A stretch of DNA of 50,018 nt from positions 1 to 50,018 of the forward strand of contig CALXDL010000036.1 in NCBI GenBank assembly GCA_944387055.1. The letters run 5' to 3'. Below, piece by piece: positions 24,349 through 32,806 of this stretch. A program made the position numbers and the translations under genes. The stretch comes from an uncultured Oscillospiraceae bacterium. Its GTDB lineage: Bacteria; Bacillota; Clostridia; Oscillospirales; Oscillospiraceae. The stretch's first letter is position 1. The number at the start of each line of letters is the position of its first letter. A model generated the notes under the pieces. That model was not told where the DNA came from, searched no databases, and worked only from the letters and a program-made list of their open reading frames with translations.

Positions 24349-24376
24349 CAGCCTGGGGCGCTCGTGCCCCAGGCTG
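24349..24376 (+). terminator. GC-rich hairpin after the methyltransferase
   Basis: CAGCCTGGGGC / GCCCCAGGCTG with a 6-nt loop, 30 bases past the stop and followed by TTCGCTTTCC. T-run is weak, so termination is likely but not certain. Confidence 0.5.
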
Positions 24377-24530
24377 TTCGCTTTCCTCGCTCCCGCTCCG
24401 GCGGCGGGGCAGACCTCTCCGCAGCAGAGCACGGTGCGGCCCGCCGTTTGTCCAGCGGGCCCCACAAGATCCCGTCATATCGGGCAGACAGCGCCCATAT
24501 CCATACAGCGGGGCTGCTTGACCAGTCAGC

Positions 24531-25136
24531 TCAGACGAGCTCCGCCGGCGGCTTCGGATGGGGATAATTGATGACCATGGCCGCGCGGGTGATCCCGTTG
24601 GACACGTTCCGGTACGTATGTCCCTGATCGGCCCGGTAATGGACCACCGAGCCCTGGGGGACTGTATAGCGCTCGTCGTGATCGTCTCCCAGCTGGATCT
24701 CCAGAGCGCCCTGGTAGACCAACACGAACTCTTCCGTCCCCTCCGCATGGGGCCGGCTCTCTGACATCGCCCCCGCATCCAGCTCCAGGTCCACGATCTC
24801 GAAGCTGCGGCCCTTCTGGGCCCGGATGACGGGATAGAGCCGGAAATGACCGTGGTCGCTGACGACAGGCCGCATCTCCGCCTCGCTGATGATGCGGATG
24901 CCCTGTTCCGCGCGTTCCATCAGCGATGTGAAAGGGACCTGTAGCCCCGTGGCAATCTTCCAGAGGGTGGAGATGGTCGGGCTGGATTCGCCCCGCTCGA
25001 TCTGGCCCAGCATGCTCTTGCTCACGCCCGTGCGCTCTGCCACTTCGCCCAGGCTCAGGTGCATGTCCTTGCGTAAAGTCTTCAAATTGTCCGCGATCAC
25101 GAGGTTCATGTCCATCGCATTCTCAAAGGATGTCAT
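24531..25136 (-). CDS. XRE-cupin transcriptional regulator
   Basis: A 201-residue regulator. Residues about 10-70 are an HTH_3 domain (NLKTLRKDMHLSLGEVAERTGVSKSMLGQIERGESSPTISTLWKIA), and residues about 120-195 a cupin barrel (RPHAEGTEEFVLVYQGALEIQLGD...VHYRADQGHTYRN) that probably binds a small effector. Such XRE-cupin proteins usually control amino-acid, polyamine or amide catabolism next to them. It is divergent from the M20 amidohydrolase (gap 388 bp), making that gene and perhaps the glycyl radical enzyme genes its targets (inference). Confidence 0.9.
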   Translation of the reverse strand: MTSFENAMDMNLVIADNLKTLRKDMHLSLGEVAERTGVSKSMLGQIERGESSPTISTLWKIATGLQVPFTSLMERAEQGIRIISEAEMRPVVSDHGHFRLYPVIRAQKGRSFEIVDLELDAGAMSESRPHAEGTEEFVLVYQGALEIQLGDDHDERYTVPQGSVVHYRADQGHTYRNVSNGITRAAMVINYPHPKPPAELV

Positions 25137-25181
25137 CGGTAAAGCCCCTTTATTCTATTCGATCCGTCTGCCCTTCCTTTG

Positions 25182-25210
25182 ATTATACTATGGGAGTTTT
25201 GGTTTTACAA
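25182..25210 (-). promoter_or_regulatory. Promoter of the XRE-cupin gene
   Basis: On the minus strand TTGTAA, 17-nt spacer, TATAAT; the -10 is at 25182-25187, 46 bases upstream of the start codon. Confidence 0.65.
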
Positions 25211-25410
25211 CTGGGACCCGTCGATCCCCCTGGGTCCCTTTTCCGCCTCCACAGCGGTCAGAGCGGATGTTATCCGCCTCATTTAGGGCAATATAACGTT
25301 CTTTTTGCCCCCAGATGGTCCCCGGCAGAGACCTGCTAGGTGATCTGTATAAATCATTGGATGCAAATATGGAGAGATATACAAAAAGGCTTCATTCCAC
25401 CGAAAACGAA

Positions 25411-25438
25411 TTGACCTTTCCGTCAAATGTGATATGAT
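25411..25438 (+). promoter_or_regulatory. Promoter of the M20 amidohydrolase gene with overlapping dyad
   Basis: TTGACC (25411-25416), 16-nt spacer, TATGAT (25433-25438). TTGAC and GTCAA (25421-25425) form a dyad over the -35 and spacer that could be the regulator's operator. The leader to ATG 25525 is about 80 bases. Confidence 0.6.
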
Positions 25439-25524
25439 GAGAATGAGGCCGTTATAGCGTACAGCCTCTTGCGCACCAACATCCAATCATCGGTCCGGAA
25501 TATGAAGAAAGAAGGTATATCGGA

Positions 25525-26724
25525 ATGGCAACGATTCGTGAACAGTGCATGGCAGTCAAGGATTATGTCATCGAAATGCGGCGGCAGCTGCACCAGATCC
25601 CCGAACTTGGCATCCATAATCCCAAGACACACGATCTTATCTGTGCCGAGCTCGACAAGATGGGGGTCCCCTATCAGAGCAATACGGTCGTGCACGATGG
25701 CGTCCAGGATACCAGTGTCGTAGCGTTCATCGAGGGCAAGAACACCGATAAGGTCCTCATGCTGCGGGCCGATGTGGACGCGCTCCCTGTCACAGAGAAG
25801 TTGGATGTGCCCTATAAGTCCCAGCACGCGGACCAGATGCACGCCTGCGGTCACGACAACCACTGTGCCATGCTGTTGGGCGCTGCCAAAGTGCTCTCCC
25901 AGATCAAAGACCAGCTCAACGGCTCTGTCAAGCTGTTCTTCCAGTCCGGCGAGGAGATCATCACCGGTGCCAAGATGGTGATCCAGGGCGGCTTTATGGA
26001 AAATCCCAAGGTCACCGCCTGCATGGGCATGCATGTGTGGCCTCTGCCGCAGTATAAGCCCGGCACCGTCGTGGTGCGGCCCGGCTGCATGATGGCCTCC
26101 GGCAACAAGTTCGACATCTACATCAAGGGTGAGGGCAGCCATGGCTCTCAGCCCGCCCTGGGCCGCGATCCCATCGCCTGCGCCGCGCAGGTCCTCTCCG
26201 CCCTCCAGAACATCACCAGCCGTGAGCTGCCCGGTGACGAGCCCCGCGTCCTGTCCATCTGCCAGGTCCACGCCGGCTCCGCCTGGAACATCATCCCCGA
26301 TCAGGCGTACATGCAGGGCACCATCCGCACCACCAGCCCGGAGACCCAAGCTTTCTATATGAAGCGGATCACCGAGGTGGTCGAGGGCGTCTCCGCCGCC
26401 ATGCGGTGCGAAGGCCGCGTGGACTGGGTGGACGGCACGCCTCCTGTCATGAACGATCCCGCTTTCACGGCGCTCGCCTCTCAGGCCGCCCGTGAGGTCC
26501 TGGGCGATGAGTTCGTCCAGCAGGACGTGCAGACCTCCATGGGCAACGAGGATTTCGCATATTATCAGGAGCTCGCCCCCGGCGCGTTCGCCTTCCTGAA
26601 CATCTCCAGCGAGGATCCCGAGACCCACTACTCCGTCCACAGCCCCACCTTCCAGGTGGACGAGGACATCCTCTGGCACGGCACTGCGCTCCATGTCCAG
26701 ACCGCCGTCGACTATCTGAAATGA
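25525..26724 (+). CDS. M20D-family amidohydrolase (N-acyl-amino-acid/hippurate hydrolase type)
   Basis: A 399-residue two-metal amidohydrolase. 'HACGHD' (106-111) supplies Cys/His metal ligands, 'QSGEE' (about 139-143) the bridging and catalytic Glu, 'MHVWP' another His ligand, and 'MGNEDFAYY' plus 'HSPTFQVDE' close the metal site. The dimerisation domain runs from about 190 to 305. Family members cleave the amide of N-acyl amino acids, hippurate, indoleacetyl-amino acids or N-acetyl-diamino compounds in the cytosol. ATG 25525 follows GAAGG. It is divergent from an XRE-cupin regulator and 282 bp before the glycyl radical enzyme gene, so it may release the true substrate of that pathway (inference). 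Confidence 0.9.
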   Translation: MATIREQCMAVKDYVIEMRRQLHQIPELGIHNPKTHDLICAELDKMGVPYQSNTVVHDGVQDTSVVAFIEGKNTDKVLMLRADVDALPVTEKLDVPYKSQHADQMHACGHDNHCAMLLGAAKVLSQIKDQLNGSVKLFFQSGEEIITGAKMVIQGGFMENPKVTACMGMHVWPLPQYKPGTVVVRPGCMMASGNKFDIYIKGEGSHGSQPALGRDPIACAAQVLSALQNITSRELPGDEPRVLSICQVHAGSAWNIIPDQAYMQGTIRTTSPETQAFYMKRITEVVEGVSAAMRCEGRVDWVDGTPPVMNDPAFTALASQAAREVLGDEFVQQDVQTSMGNEDFAYYQELAPGAFAFLNISSEDPETHYSVHSPTFQVDEDILWHGTALHVQTAVDYLK

Positions 26725-26727
26725 GCC

Positions 26728-26766
26728 GAGGGGCATCCATGGCCGCGTGCTGTGGATGCCCTTTTC
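26728..26766 (+). terminator. Terminator of the amidohydrolase gene
   Basis: GGGCATCCA (26731-26739) pairs with TGGATGCCC (26753-26761), then TTTTCC. It separates the amidohydrolase transcript from the glycyl radical enzyme gene. Confidence 0.7.
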
Positions 26767-26868
26767 CTCGTCTATCCGCTCTGTGCGGGCGTCCTTGCGT
26801 ATAAATGTACAAGATCGTGCCGAAAAAAGCGACAGATCGTTGAATTTTTTTAACTTTGGTCTCTCATA

Positions 26869-26897
26869 TTGACATTGCGCATCGGGTGTGTTACTTT
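26869..26897 (+). promoter_or_regulatory. Promoter of the glycyl radical enzyme gene
   Basis: TTGACA (26869-26874), 17-nt spacer, TACTTT (26892-26897), leaving a leader of about 100 bases. A GGGCATGGCCCCAT inverted repeat (about 26954-26968) lies in the leader. Confidence 0.5.
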
Positions 26898-27006
26898 AGC
26901 TGTAGGATGTGCGCCATAACGTACGTCTAGTGCAAGATAGCAAGTCCGTCCCATGGGCATGGCCCCATGATAAAGAACATTATCAAGATAGAAGGAGTGG
27001 ATATTC

Positions 27007-29376
27007 GTGATCACCGACCGCATCGAAAAGATCCGCCAGAATTATGTGAACTCCAAACCAGAGATCTCCTATGAGCGTGCCCTGATCTGGACCGAGTCCT
27101 ACAAGAAGACGGAGGGCCTGCCCGTCTGCATCCGCAGCGCACGGGCATTCTATGACTGCTGCGATCAGCTGGGCGTCCATATCTTCGAGGGCGAGCTGGT
27201 CGTGGGCGCCATCGGCGAATTCCGCAAGTGCGGCATCCTGACCCCCGAGTTCTCCTGGATGTGGGTGGACCGGGAGATGGACAATTTCGCCACTCGTCCC
27301 CAGGACCCCTACATCATGACCGACGAGCAGCGCAAGTTCGTCCGTGAGAACATCTTCCCCTATTGGAAGGGGAAATCCTTGGAAGAAGCGTTCCTGGCCC
27401 GTCTGCCGGAGGATACCCGCCACATCGGTGTGGACACCGGTATCATCGACAACGACTCCAAGTGGCGCCAGGCCGTCGGTGAGGTAACGCCTGACTATCA
27501 GGACGTCCTGTTCAAGAAGGGCTTTGGCGGCATCATCCGGGAGGCCCAGGAGCACATCGCCCAGCTGGACATCAGCAAGCCCGAGGACGAGGACAAGAAA
27601 GATTTCTACGAGTCCATCATCTGGACTTCCAAGGGCATCATCCGCTATGCCAACCGCTACGCCGACGAGGCGGAGAAGATGGCCGCGGCGGAGAGCGACC
27701 CCCAGCGTGCGGAAGAGCTACGCGTCATCGCCCGCAACTGCCGCCGCGTGCCGGAGAATCCGCCCCAGAGCTTCTACGAGGCGATCCAGTTCCTGTGGTT
27801 CACCCAGATCGGCGGTATCCTGTCCGAGAACCCGCTGTCTCTCAACCCCGGTCGCTTCGACCAGTACATGGATCCTTACTACGAGGCGGATCTGGCAAAG
27901 GGCGACATCACCGAGGACTTCGCCCAAGAGCTGATCGACGCCCTGTGGCTGAAGTACTCTGAATGGGTGTGGACCATCTCCGCCAACACCGCAGACTATT
28001 TCGCCGGCTACAACCAGTTCCAGAACCTGACGGTGGGCGGCAAGAAGCGGGACGGCCACGACGGCACCAATCCCATCACCTATATGGCCATGAAGGCCAC
28101 CGAAGAGGTCAAGACCCATCAGCCGGGCCTCTCCGTCCGGGTGCAGGCCGACTGCCCCAAGGAGTTCCTGGACGCCGTGACCCACCTGGTGAGCAAGGGC
28201 ACCGGCTTCCCCGCCATCCACAGCGACAGTGTGGGGTATCAGATGCTGATCAACGCCGGATATGAACCGGAGGACGCGAAGGATTGGAACAACTGTGGCT
28301 GCGTGGTCCCTCACAGCCGCAAGACCGGCGAGTGGACCGCAGCCGTCAACATGAACTTCGGCTCCGCTTTGGAGTATGCGCTCAACCAGGGCGTCAGCCT
28401 GATGACCGGTGAGAAGATGGGCCTGGACGAGAAGCCCGCCGAGCAGTTCACCTCCTACGAAGAGGTGAAGGACGCCTTCTTCAAGCAGTTCGACAATCTG
28501 TGCCGGCACTCCATCATCCTCACGGTGGAAGCGCAGCGGCTCCACAAGGAGATGATCCCCCGCCCCTTCCTGTCCTCCTGCATCGAGCACTGCATGGAAT
28601 GCGGCAAGGATCTGAGCCAGGGCGGCGCCAAGTACAACATCGGCCCCGTCATCACTGGTATCGGCCTGGCTGTGGTCTCCAACTCCCTGGCGGTCATCAA
28701 GAAGCTGGTGTTCGAGGAGAAGGTCTGCGATATGGCTACTCTCGTCAAAGCGCTCCAGGCCAACTGGGAGGGGTATGACGATCTGCGCGCCAAAGCACAG
28801 GCCTGCCCCAAATACGGCAATGACGACGACTATGTGGACGACATCGCCATCGAAGTCGCCAACCACTTCTACAACGAGATCCACCAGTACAAGGACATCT
28901 TCGGCTCTCCCTTCCTGACGGCGTTCATGGGCATCTCCAACTATATCCCCATGGGCCGTGTCCTGGGCGCCACGCCCGACGGGCGCAAGAACGGCGAGCC
29001 TTCCAGCGAGGGCGTCTCTCCCTATGTCGGCACTGACAAGTCCACGCCGCTGGCCGCCATGCGCTCCACCGCGAAGGTGAACCAGGAGCTCCACTCCGGC
29101 GGTACGCTGCTGAACCTGCGCCTCGACCACAACCTGGTGGCCACCAAGCGGGGCCAGGCCAACCTGGGCGCTATGGTCCAGACCCTGTTCTCCCTGGGCG
29201 GTTTCCACGTGCAGTTCAACTGCATCTCCTCTGAAGTCCTTCGGGACGCGCAGAAGCACCCGGAGAACTACAAGGATCTGCTGGTCCGCGTGGCGGGGTA
29301 TTCTACGCAGTTCGTGAACCTGTCCAAGTCCATGCAGGACGCTATCATCGCCCGTACGGAGCACGGCGGGTTCTGA
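27007..29376 (+). CDS. Glycyl radical enzyme of unassigned type (PFL/HypD-like fold)
   Basis: A 789-residue anaerobic radical enzyme. 'NNCGCVVPH' (428-436) is the thiyl-radical loop with Cys432, and 'RVAGYS' (761-766) holds Gly764, the radical site 26 residues from the C-terminus. Length equals trans-4-hydroxyproline dehydratase, and the order of conserved blocks (SGGTLLN, YGNDDDYVD, DGRKNGEPSSEG) is that of this superfamily. However the CxE glutamate of dehydratases, choline lyase, isethionate lyase and arylacetate decarboxylases is Val434 here, so those identities are unsafe; pyruvate formate-lyase and succinate-adding enzymes also lack it. GTG 27007 follows AAGGAG. The activase gene is 144 bp downstream with a hairpin between. 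Substrate unknown. Confidence 0.93.
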   Translation: MITDRIEKIRQNYVNSKPEISYERALIWTESYKKTEGLPVCIRSARAFYDCCDQLGVHIFEGELVVGAIGEFRKCGILTPEFSWMWVDREMDNFATRPQDPYIMTDEQRKFVRENIFPYWKGKSLEEAFLARLPEDTRHIGVDTGIIDNDSKWRQAVGEVTPDYQDVLFKKGFGGIIREAQEHIAQLDISKPEDEDKKDFYESIIWTSKGIIRYANRYADEAEKMAAAESDPQRAEELRVIARNCRRVPENPPQSFYEAIQFLWFTQIGGILSENPLSLNPGRFDQYMDPYYEADLAKGDITEDFAQELIDALWLKYSEWVWTISANTADYFAGYNQFQNLTVGGKKRDGHDGTNPITYMAMKATEEVKTHQPGLSVRVQADCPKEFLDAVTHLVSKGTGFPAIHSDSVGYQMLINAGYEPEDAKDWNNCGCVVPHSRKTGEWTAAVNMNFGSALEYALNQGVSLMTGEKMGLDEKPAEQFTSYEEVKDAFFKQFDNLCRHSIILTVEAQRLHKEMIPRPFLSSCIEHCMECGKDLSQGGAKYNIGPVITGIGLAVVSNSLAVIKKLVFEEKVCDMATLVKALQANWEGYDDLRAKAQACPKYGNDDDYVDDIAIEVANHFYNEIHQYKDIFGSPFLTAFMGISNYIPMGRVLGATPDGRKNGEPSSEGVSPYVGTDKSTPLAAMRSTAKVNQELHSGGTLLNLRLDHNLVATKRGQANLGAMVQTLFSLGGFHVQFNCISSEVLRDAQKHPENYKDLLVRVAGYSTQFVNLSKSMQDAIIARTEHGGF

Positions 29377-29410
29377 TCCGATCGTCTATCACATCGGCAC
29401 ATGTGAGCTG

Positions 29411-29443
29411 GCGTGGGGCCGGACTGCTCGTTCGGTCCCACGC
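29411..29443 (+). other. Hairpin between glycyl radical enzyme and activase genes
   Basis: GCGTGGGGCCG (29411-29421) pairs with CGGTCCCACGC (29433-29443), one G-U pair. No T-run follows. It could stabilise the enzyme message or partly attenuate transcription into the activase gene, which is needed in far smaller amounts. Confidence 0.6.
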
Positions 29444-29520
29444 CTCTCCCGCGCGCGGCGCTCTACGGTGCCGCGATCGTTCCATCCGCTATCCCTGAAC
29501 GTCATAGGAGGTCAGAGCAT

Positions 29521-30261
29521 ATGGGCGGCTATATCATGCAGCTGCAAAATTTTTCCGTCAACGACGGCGAAGGCATCCGTACCATCGTCTTCATGGCAGG
29601 CTGCCCGCTGCGCTGTGCCTGGTGCGCCAATCCAGAGGGACAGAGCGCCTGCAATCCCATGACCCATTGGATGGAGACGGAAGAGGTCCTGAAGGAATTG
29701 CGGCGGCAGGCCATCTTCTACCGCTGGTCCGGCGGCGGCGTCACATTCTCCGGCGGGGAGGCCACCGCACAGCCCGCGTTCCTCAAAGAGCTCGTGGACG
29801 CCCTTTATGATGAAGGGTTCTCTTTGGCCATCGAGACCTGCGGGCAGTTCGATTTCCAGGAGCTGGAGCCCACCCTGCGGAAGATGGACCTCATCTTCAT
29901 GGACCTCAAGCACATCGACCCGGAGAAGCACCGGGCCTTCACCGGCGTGGATAACCGGCTCATCCTGGAGAACATCATCAAGACCGCAGGCCTGGGCGTG
30001 CCCATGGTGGTGCGCATCCCCGCGATCGTGGGCGTCAACTGTGACGCTGCCGCCATGGAGGGCGCGTTCGCCTTCCTGCGGGACAACCATCTGGACGTCG
30101 ATCTGGAGTTCCTCCCCTATCACCGCTATGGTGAGGCCAAGTACAAAGAACTGGGCATGGATCTGCCCAGCGAGGATTTTGGCATCCCCACGGCCGAGCA
30201 GCTGGATGCCTGGACGAAAAAAGCGGAGTCGTACGGCCTGCGGGTGGTCTCTTACCGCTGA
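29521..30261 (+). CDS. Glycyl radical enzyme activating enzyme (radical SAM, short form)
   Basis: A 246-residue radical SAM protein that would abstract hydrogen from Gly764 of the neighbouring enzyme. 'GCPLRCAWCANPE' holds the [4Fe-4S] ligands Cys28, Cys32 and Cys35; 'FSGGEAT' (about 77-83) binds SAM. Most activases of dehydratase, lyase and decarboxylase types carry about 60 residues with eight more cysteines for two auxiliary clusters after the CxxxCxxC; here only about 40 residues separate CxxxCxxC from GGE, so it has the simple pyruvate formate-lyase activase layout. ATG 29521 follows AGGAGG. A terminator follows at 30352. Confidence 0.93.
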   Translation: MGGYIMQLQNFSVNDGEGIRTIVFMAGCPLRCAWCANPEGQSACNPMTHWMETEEVLKELRRQAIFYRWSGGGVTFSGGEATAQPAFLKELVDALYDEGFSLAIETCGQFDFQELEPTLRKMDLIFMDLKHIDPEKHRAFTGVDNRLILENIIKTAGLGVPMVVRIPAIVGVNCDAAAMEGAFAFLRDNHLDVDLEFLPYHRYGEAKYKELGMDLPSEDFGIPTAEQLDAWTKKAESYGLRVVSYR

Positions 30262-30351
30262 ACCGCACAGTCGCCGGGGCGGACGCTCCTTTACATCATC
30301 CATCAGCATCGTTCTCTGCCCAGGCCGGCGGTGTTGCAACAGATAGGCTCA

Positions 30352-30380
30352 GCCGCCCGTAAATCGGGCGGCGCCTTTTT
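30352..30380 (+). terminator. Terminator of the glycyl radical enzyme operon
   Basis: Stem GCCGCCCG / CGGGCGGC with loop TAAAT, then GCCTTTTT. Confidence 0.85.
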
Positions 30381-30447
30381 ATCTCCCCACTGCGTATAAG
30401 CCCCATCTGGCATTTCCCCGATCTGCAAGCAGGAGGTGATCGATCAT

Positions 30448-31773
30448 ATGCGTATGGCCATCGTCTTGCCAAAAACACAATCCGACATCTACTTCCAGCG
30501 ATTTCAAACGGTTTTTCAGCGGGACCACCCCGAAATAGATGTACAGTATCTCTTTTACAGCGATTACAAGGAAGCGCCGGGCCTGCTCCAGGATCATCAG
30601 CACGAATATGACGCGGTGATCTTCGCGGGTTCCGCCTCTTTTTATTATGCCCAGAGCTGCCTCCGCCAGGAGACCATCTGGCTCTACCTGCCCAGAGAAG
30701 GAAGCGCGATCTACCGCGCTCTGCTGTTGGCGCTCAAGCGTGGATGGGACATCACCCGCCTGAGTTTCGATACCTATGAGTACAGCATGCTCCTGGAAGC
30801 CTATCATGAACTGGGCTATCCTGAGGACAAGCTGCGCATCCAGTATTATACGCACCACCCCCGTTCGCCGGATTACAACAAATTGGTCCTGGACTTCCAT
30901 CGGGACTGTTTGTCCAAAGGGCTCGTCAGCGGCTGCATCACAAGGCTGACCACTGTGGCCAACATGATGGAGCGATATCACGTCCCTTACATCTTCGCTC
31001 ATCCTACCATCGACACCATCCGCGAGCAGGTGGCGTTTGGCCAAAAATTAGTGGTCGCTACGCAGGGCGGCCTGGACCAATTCGCAGTCTTAGCTGTGGA
31101 CGTCAGCCTACCGGTAGAGTCTTCCGCTTTTGCTCCAAGCGAATATTCCTTCTCTATGGATCGTCTCCACATCGCCAGGCAAGTCTACCGTTATGCAGAG
31201 CTGATCCGAGGTACAGTCTTGGAGCAAGGACCGGGCGAATATGTCCTTTTTTCTACCAAAGAGCTTTTGGAATCCCAAACAGGCTCTTATCAGCGTCTCG
31301 CTCTGCTCGATCAGCTGGTCAAAGAGTTCCCTTACTGCGTCTCCATCGGCGTAGGCTGCAGCAAGACGGCGGCAGAGGCCAGGCGGCTGTCCCTCGTCGC
31401 TCTGCGCAGGTCTATCCAGCGGCGCAAGAGCGGCGCTGTGCTCCAATTCAGCGACGGCACGTCTCTCTATATCCGTCCAGGCGGCACTGCACCGGACGTC
31501 AAAGCGACCGCCTCGGAGCAGTGGCAGGAGGCCGCCCAGCGGACCCATCTGAGTGCCAATACGATCGCCCGTATCGCAGAGCTCACATGTCGCCGCCAGG
31601 ACGACCGGTTCACTGCCCGCCAACTGGCGGAAGGCCTTGGCATCAGCCGCCGCAGCGCGGATCGTATCTTGGAGCGGTTAGAAGCCCAGGGATATGCGGC
31701 AGCTGTTGGTCAGGAGGTGTTTGGCGAGCGGGGCCGTCCTGCACGGATCATGCAGGTTTTTCTCCTCAAGTGA
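30448..31773 (+). CDS. Multi-domain transcriptional regulator with C-terminal winged helix
   Basis: A 441-residue protein starting MRMAIVLPKTQSDIYFQRF. The N-terminal 200 residues look like an alternating alpha/beta sensor domain ('YDAVIFAGSASFYYA', 'YVPYIFAHPTIDTIREQ') somewhat like PrpR_N. About 250-345 resembles a degenerate nucleotide-cyclase/GGDEF-like fold ('YCVSIGVGCSKTAAEARRLSLVALRRS'), as in some CdaR-like regulators. The end (FTARQLAEGLGISRRSADRILERLEAQGYAAAV, about 395-427) is a winged helix-turn-helix. AGGAGGTGAT at 30431-30440 decides the start. It lies between the glycyl radical enzyme operon and the membrane/peptidase operon and may control either. I cannot name the family. Confidence 0.75.
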   Translation: MRMAIVLPKTQSDIYFQRFQTVFQRDHPEIDVQYLFYSDYKEAPGLLQDHQHEYDAVIFAGSASFYYAQSCLRQETIWLYLPREGSAIYRALLLALKRGWDITRLSFDTYEYSMLLEAYHELGYPEDKLRIQYYTHHPRSPDYNKLVLDFHRDCLSKGLVSGCITRLTTVANMMERYHVPYIFAHPTIDTIREQVAFGQKLVVATQGGLDQFAVLAVDVSLPVESSAFAPSEYSFSMDRLHIARQVYRYAELIRGTVLEQGPGEYVLFSTKELLESQTGSYQRLALLDQLVKEFPYCVSIGVGCSKTAAEARRLSLVALRRSIQRRKSGAVLQFSDGTSLYIRPGGTAPDVKATASEQWQEAAQRTHLSANTIARIAELTCRRQDDRFTARQLAEGLGISRRSADRILERLEAQGYAAAVGQEVFGERGRPARIMQVFLLK

Positions 31774-31822
31774 CTGTCTGCATCCTATTTTATCTACCGG
31801 TCTCCCACGCACAGGGACACGG

Positions 31823-31850
31823 AGCCTCCCCCACAAGGGGAGGCTTTTTT
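31823..31850 (+). terminator. Terminator of the regulator gene
   Basis: Stem AGCCTCCCC / GGGGAGGCT, loop CACAA, then TTTTTT. Confidence 0.85.
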
Positions 31851-32054
31851 GGCCGAATTTTAGACATTTTCCGGCAAAGCGTCCGTATGTAGTATATCTA
31901 CTAAAGAGATGTACATCAAAGCAGGTGCGCACTGTGAAAATCGACAGAAGGGAGTGTCGTGTAGAGGGAGTGGCGGGTCATCCGCCGCAGCAGGGACAGG
32001 CGCGGCCGCGTCTTCCCTTGGGAACATCAAGCCAGCGAACGGGAGAGTATGTGA

Positions 32055-32762
32055 ATGAACGAACATCGATTCCAGCAGATCATCAATGGTCCGGATATCT
32101 GGGCAGTTTGCGGGATCGCCATCGGGATCATCGTGATCCAATCCTGTATCTTCTTGAAGAATGCCCTGCAGGAATCCGCCCGCCTGCAGATCAGTCCTGC
32201 CCGTCGGCATTCTGCGGTCCGTGCCGCCTGTATCACTGCAGTCGGGCCTTCTCTGTCCCCGGTCATCATCGCCATGAGCATGATCTCTATCGTAGGTGCC
32301 CCCAATGCCTGGCTGAACCTGAACAACATCGGCGCCGCCAGGACCGAGCTTGCCACCATCGCCATCGGCGCCTCCTTTGCCGGTGTGGAAACGCTGGGCA
32401 GCAACATCGGCCTCCCCGCTTGGAGCTGCGCATTGTGGGCCTGCGCATTGAATGGAGCCGGCTGGATGCTGGTCGTCTTTTTCCTGAACCACCGGATGGA
32501 ACGGATCTCCAGCACGCTCTACCAGCGTTATGATCCAAAGTGGATCAAGGTCCTGATGAGTACGGCGGTCACCAGTCTTTTCTGTTATCTGCTGGGAAAC
32601 CAGCTTATCGGTCAGGACTATCTCTTTTATATCGCCGCAGCGGTCTCTGGCTGCTGTATGCTGCTATTGACCCAATTGTGCAAAAAAAGTCAGATCCTGC
32701 AGGAGATCTCCCTTGGAGTCTCCATGTTGGCCGGGATGTTCACCGCGCAAATGCTCGCGTGA
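32055..32762 (+). CDS. DUF5058-like membrane protein A
   Basis: A 235-residue protein with about six membrane helices. It resembles DUF5058 proteins: N-terminal helix with 'IVIQSCIFLKNAL', then 'AVRAACITAVGPSLSPVIIAMSMISIVGAPNAW', the loop 'IGAARTEL', and 'YDPKWIKVLM' before the last helices. ATG 32055 follows GGGAGAG. The paralog B starts 44 bp downstream and shares all these blocks. Function is not known; co-location with an M20 peptidase suggests part of an uptake system for peptides or acylated amino acids (inference). The gap 31851-32054 holds only a weak promoter-like stretch. Confidence 0.75.
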   Translation: MNEHRFQQIINGPDIWAVCGIAIGIIVIQSCIFLKNALQESARLQISPARRHSAVRAACITAVGPSLSPVIIAMSMISIVGAPNAWLNLNNIGAARTELATIAIGASFAGVETLGSNIGLPAWSCALWACALNGAGWMLVVFFLNHRMERISSTLYQRYDPKWIKVLMSTAVTSLFCYLLGNQLIGQDYLFYIAAAVSGCCMLLLTQLCKKSQILQEISLGVSMLAGMFTAQMLA

Positions 32763-32806
32763 TCTCGAGAAATAGCTGAGTCAGATCAAAAAATGGAGGG
32801 AACAGC

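Noticed and set aside
27718-29364. A 548-codon open frame on the minus strand inside the glycyl radical enzyme gene
   Set aside because: It mirrors the real gene, has no ribosome-binding site and reads as Leu/Val/His/Gly-rich antisense sequence.
27007-29376. Assignment as trans-4-hydroxyproline dehydratase (HypD) from its identical length of 789 residues
   Set aside because: The GCVE loop is replaced by GCVVPH, the activase lacks auxiliary clusters, and no pyrroline-5-carboxylate reductase gene is adjacent.
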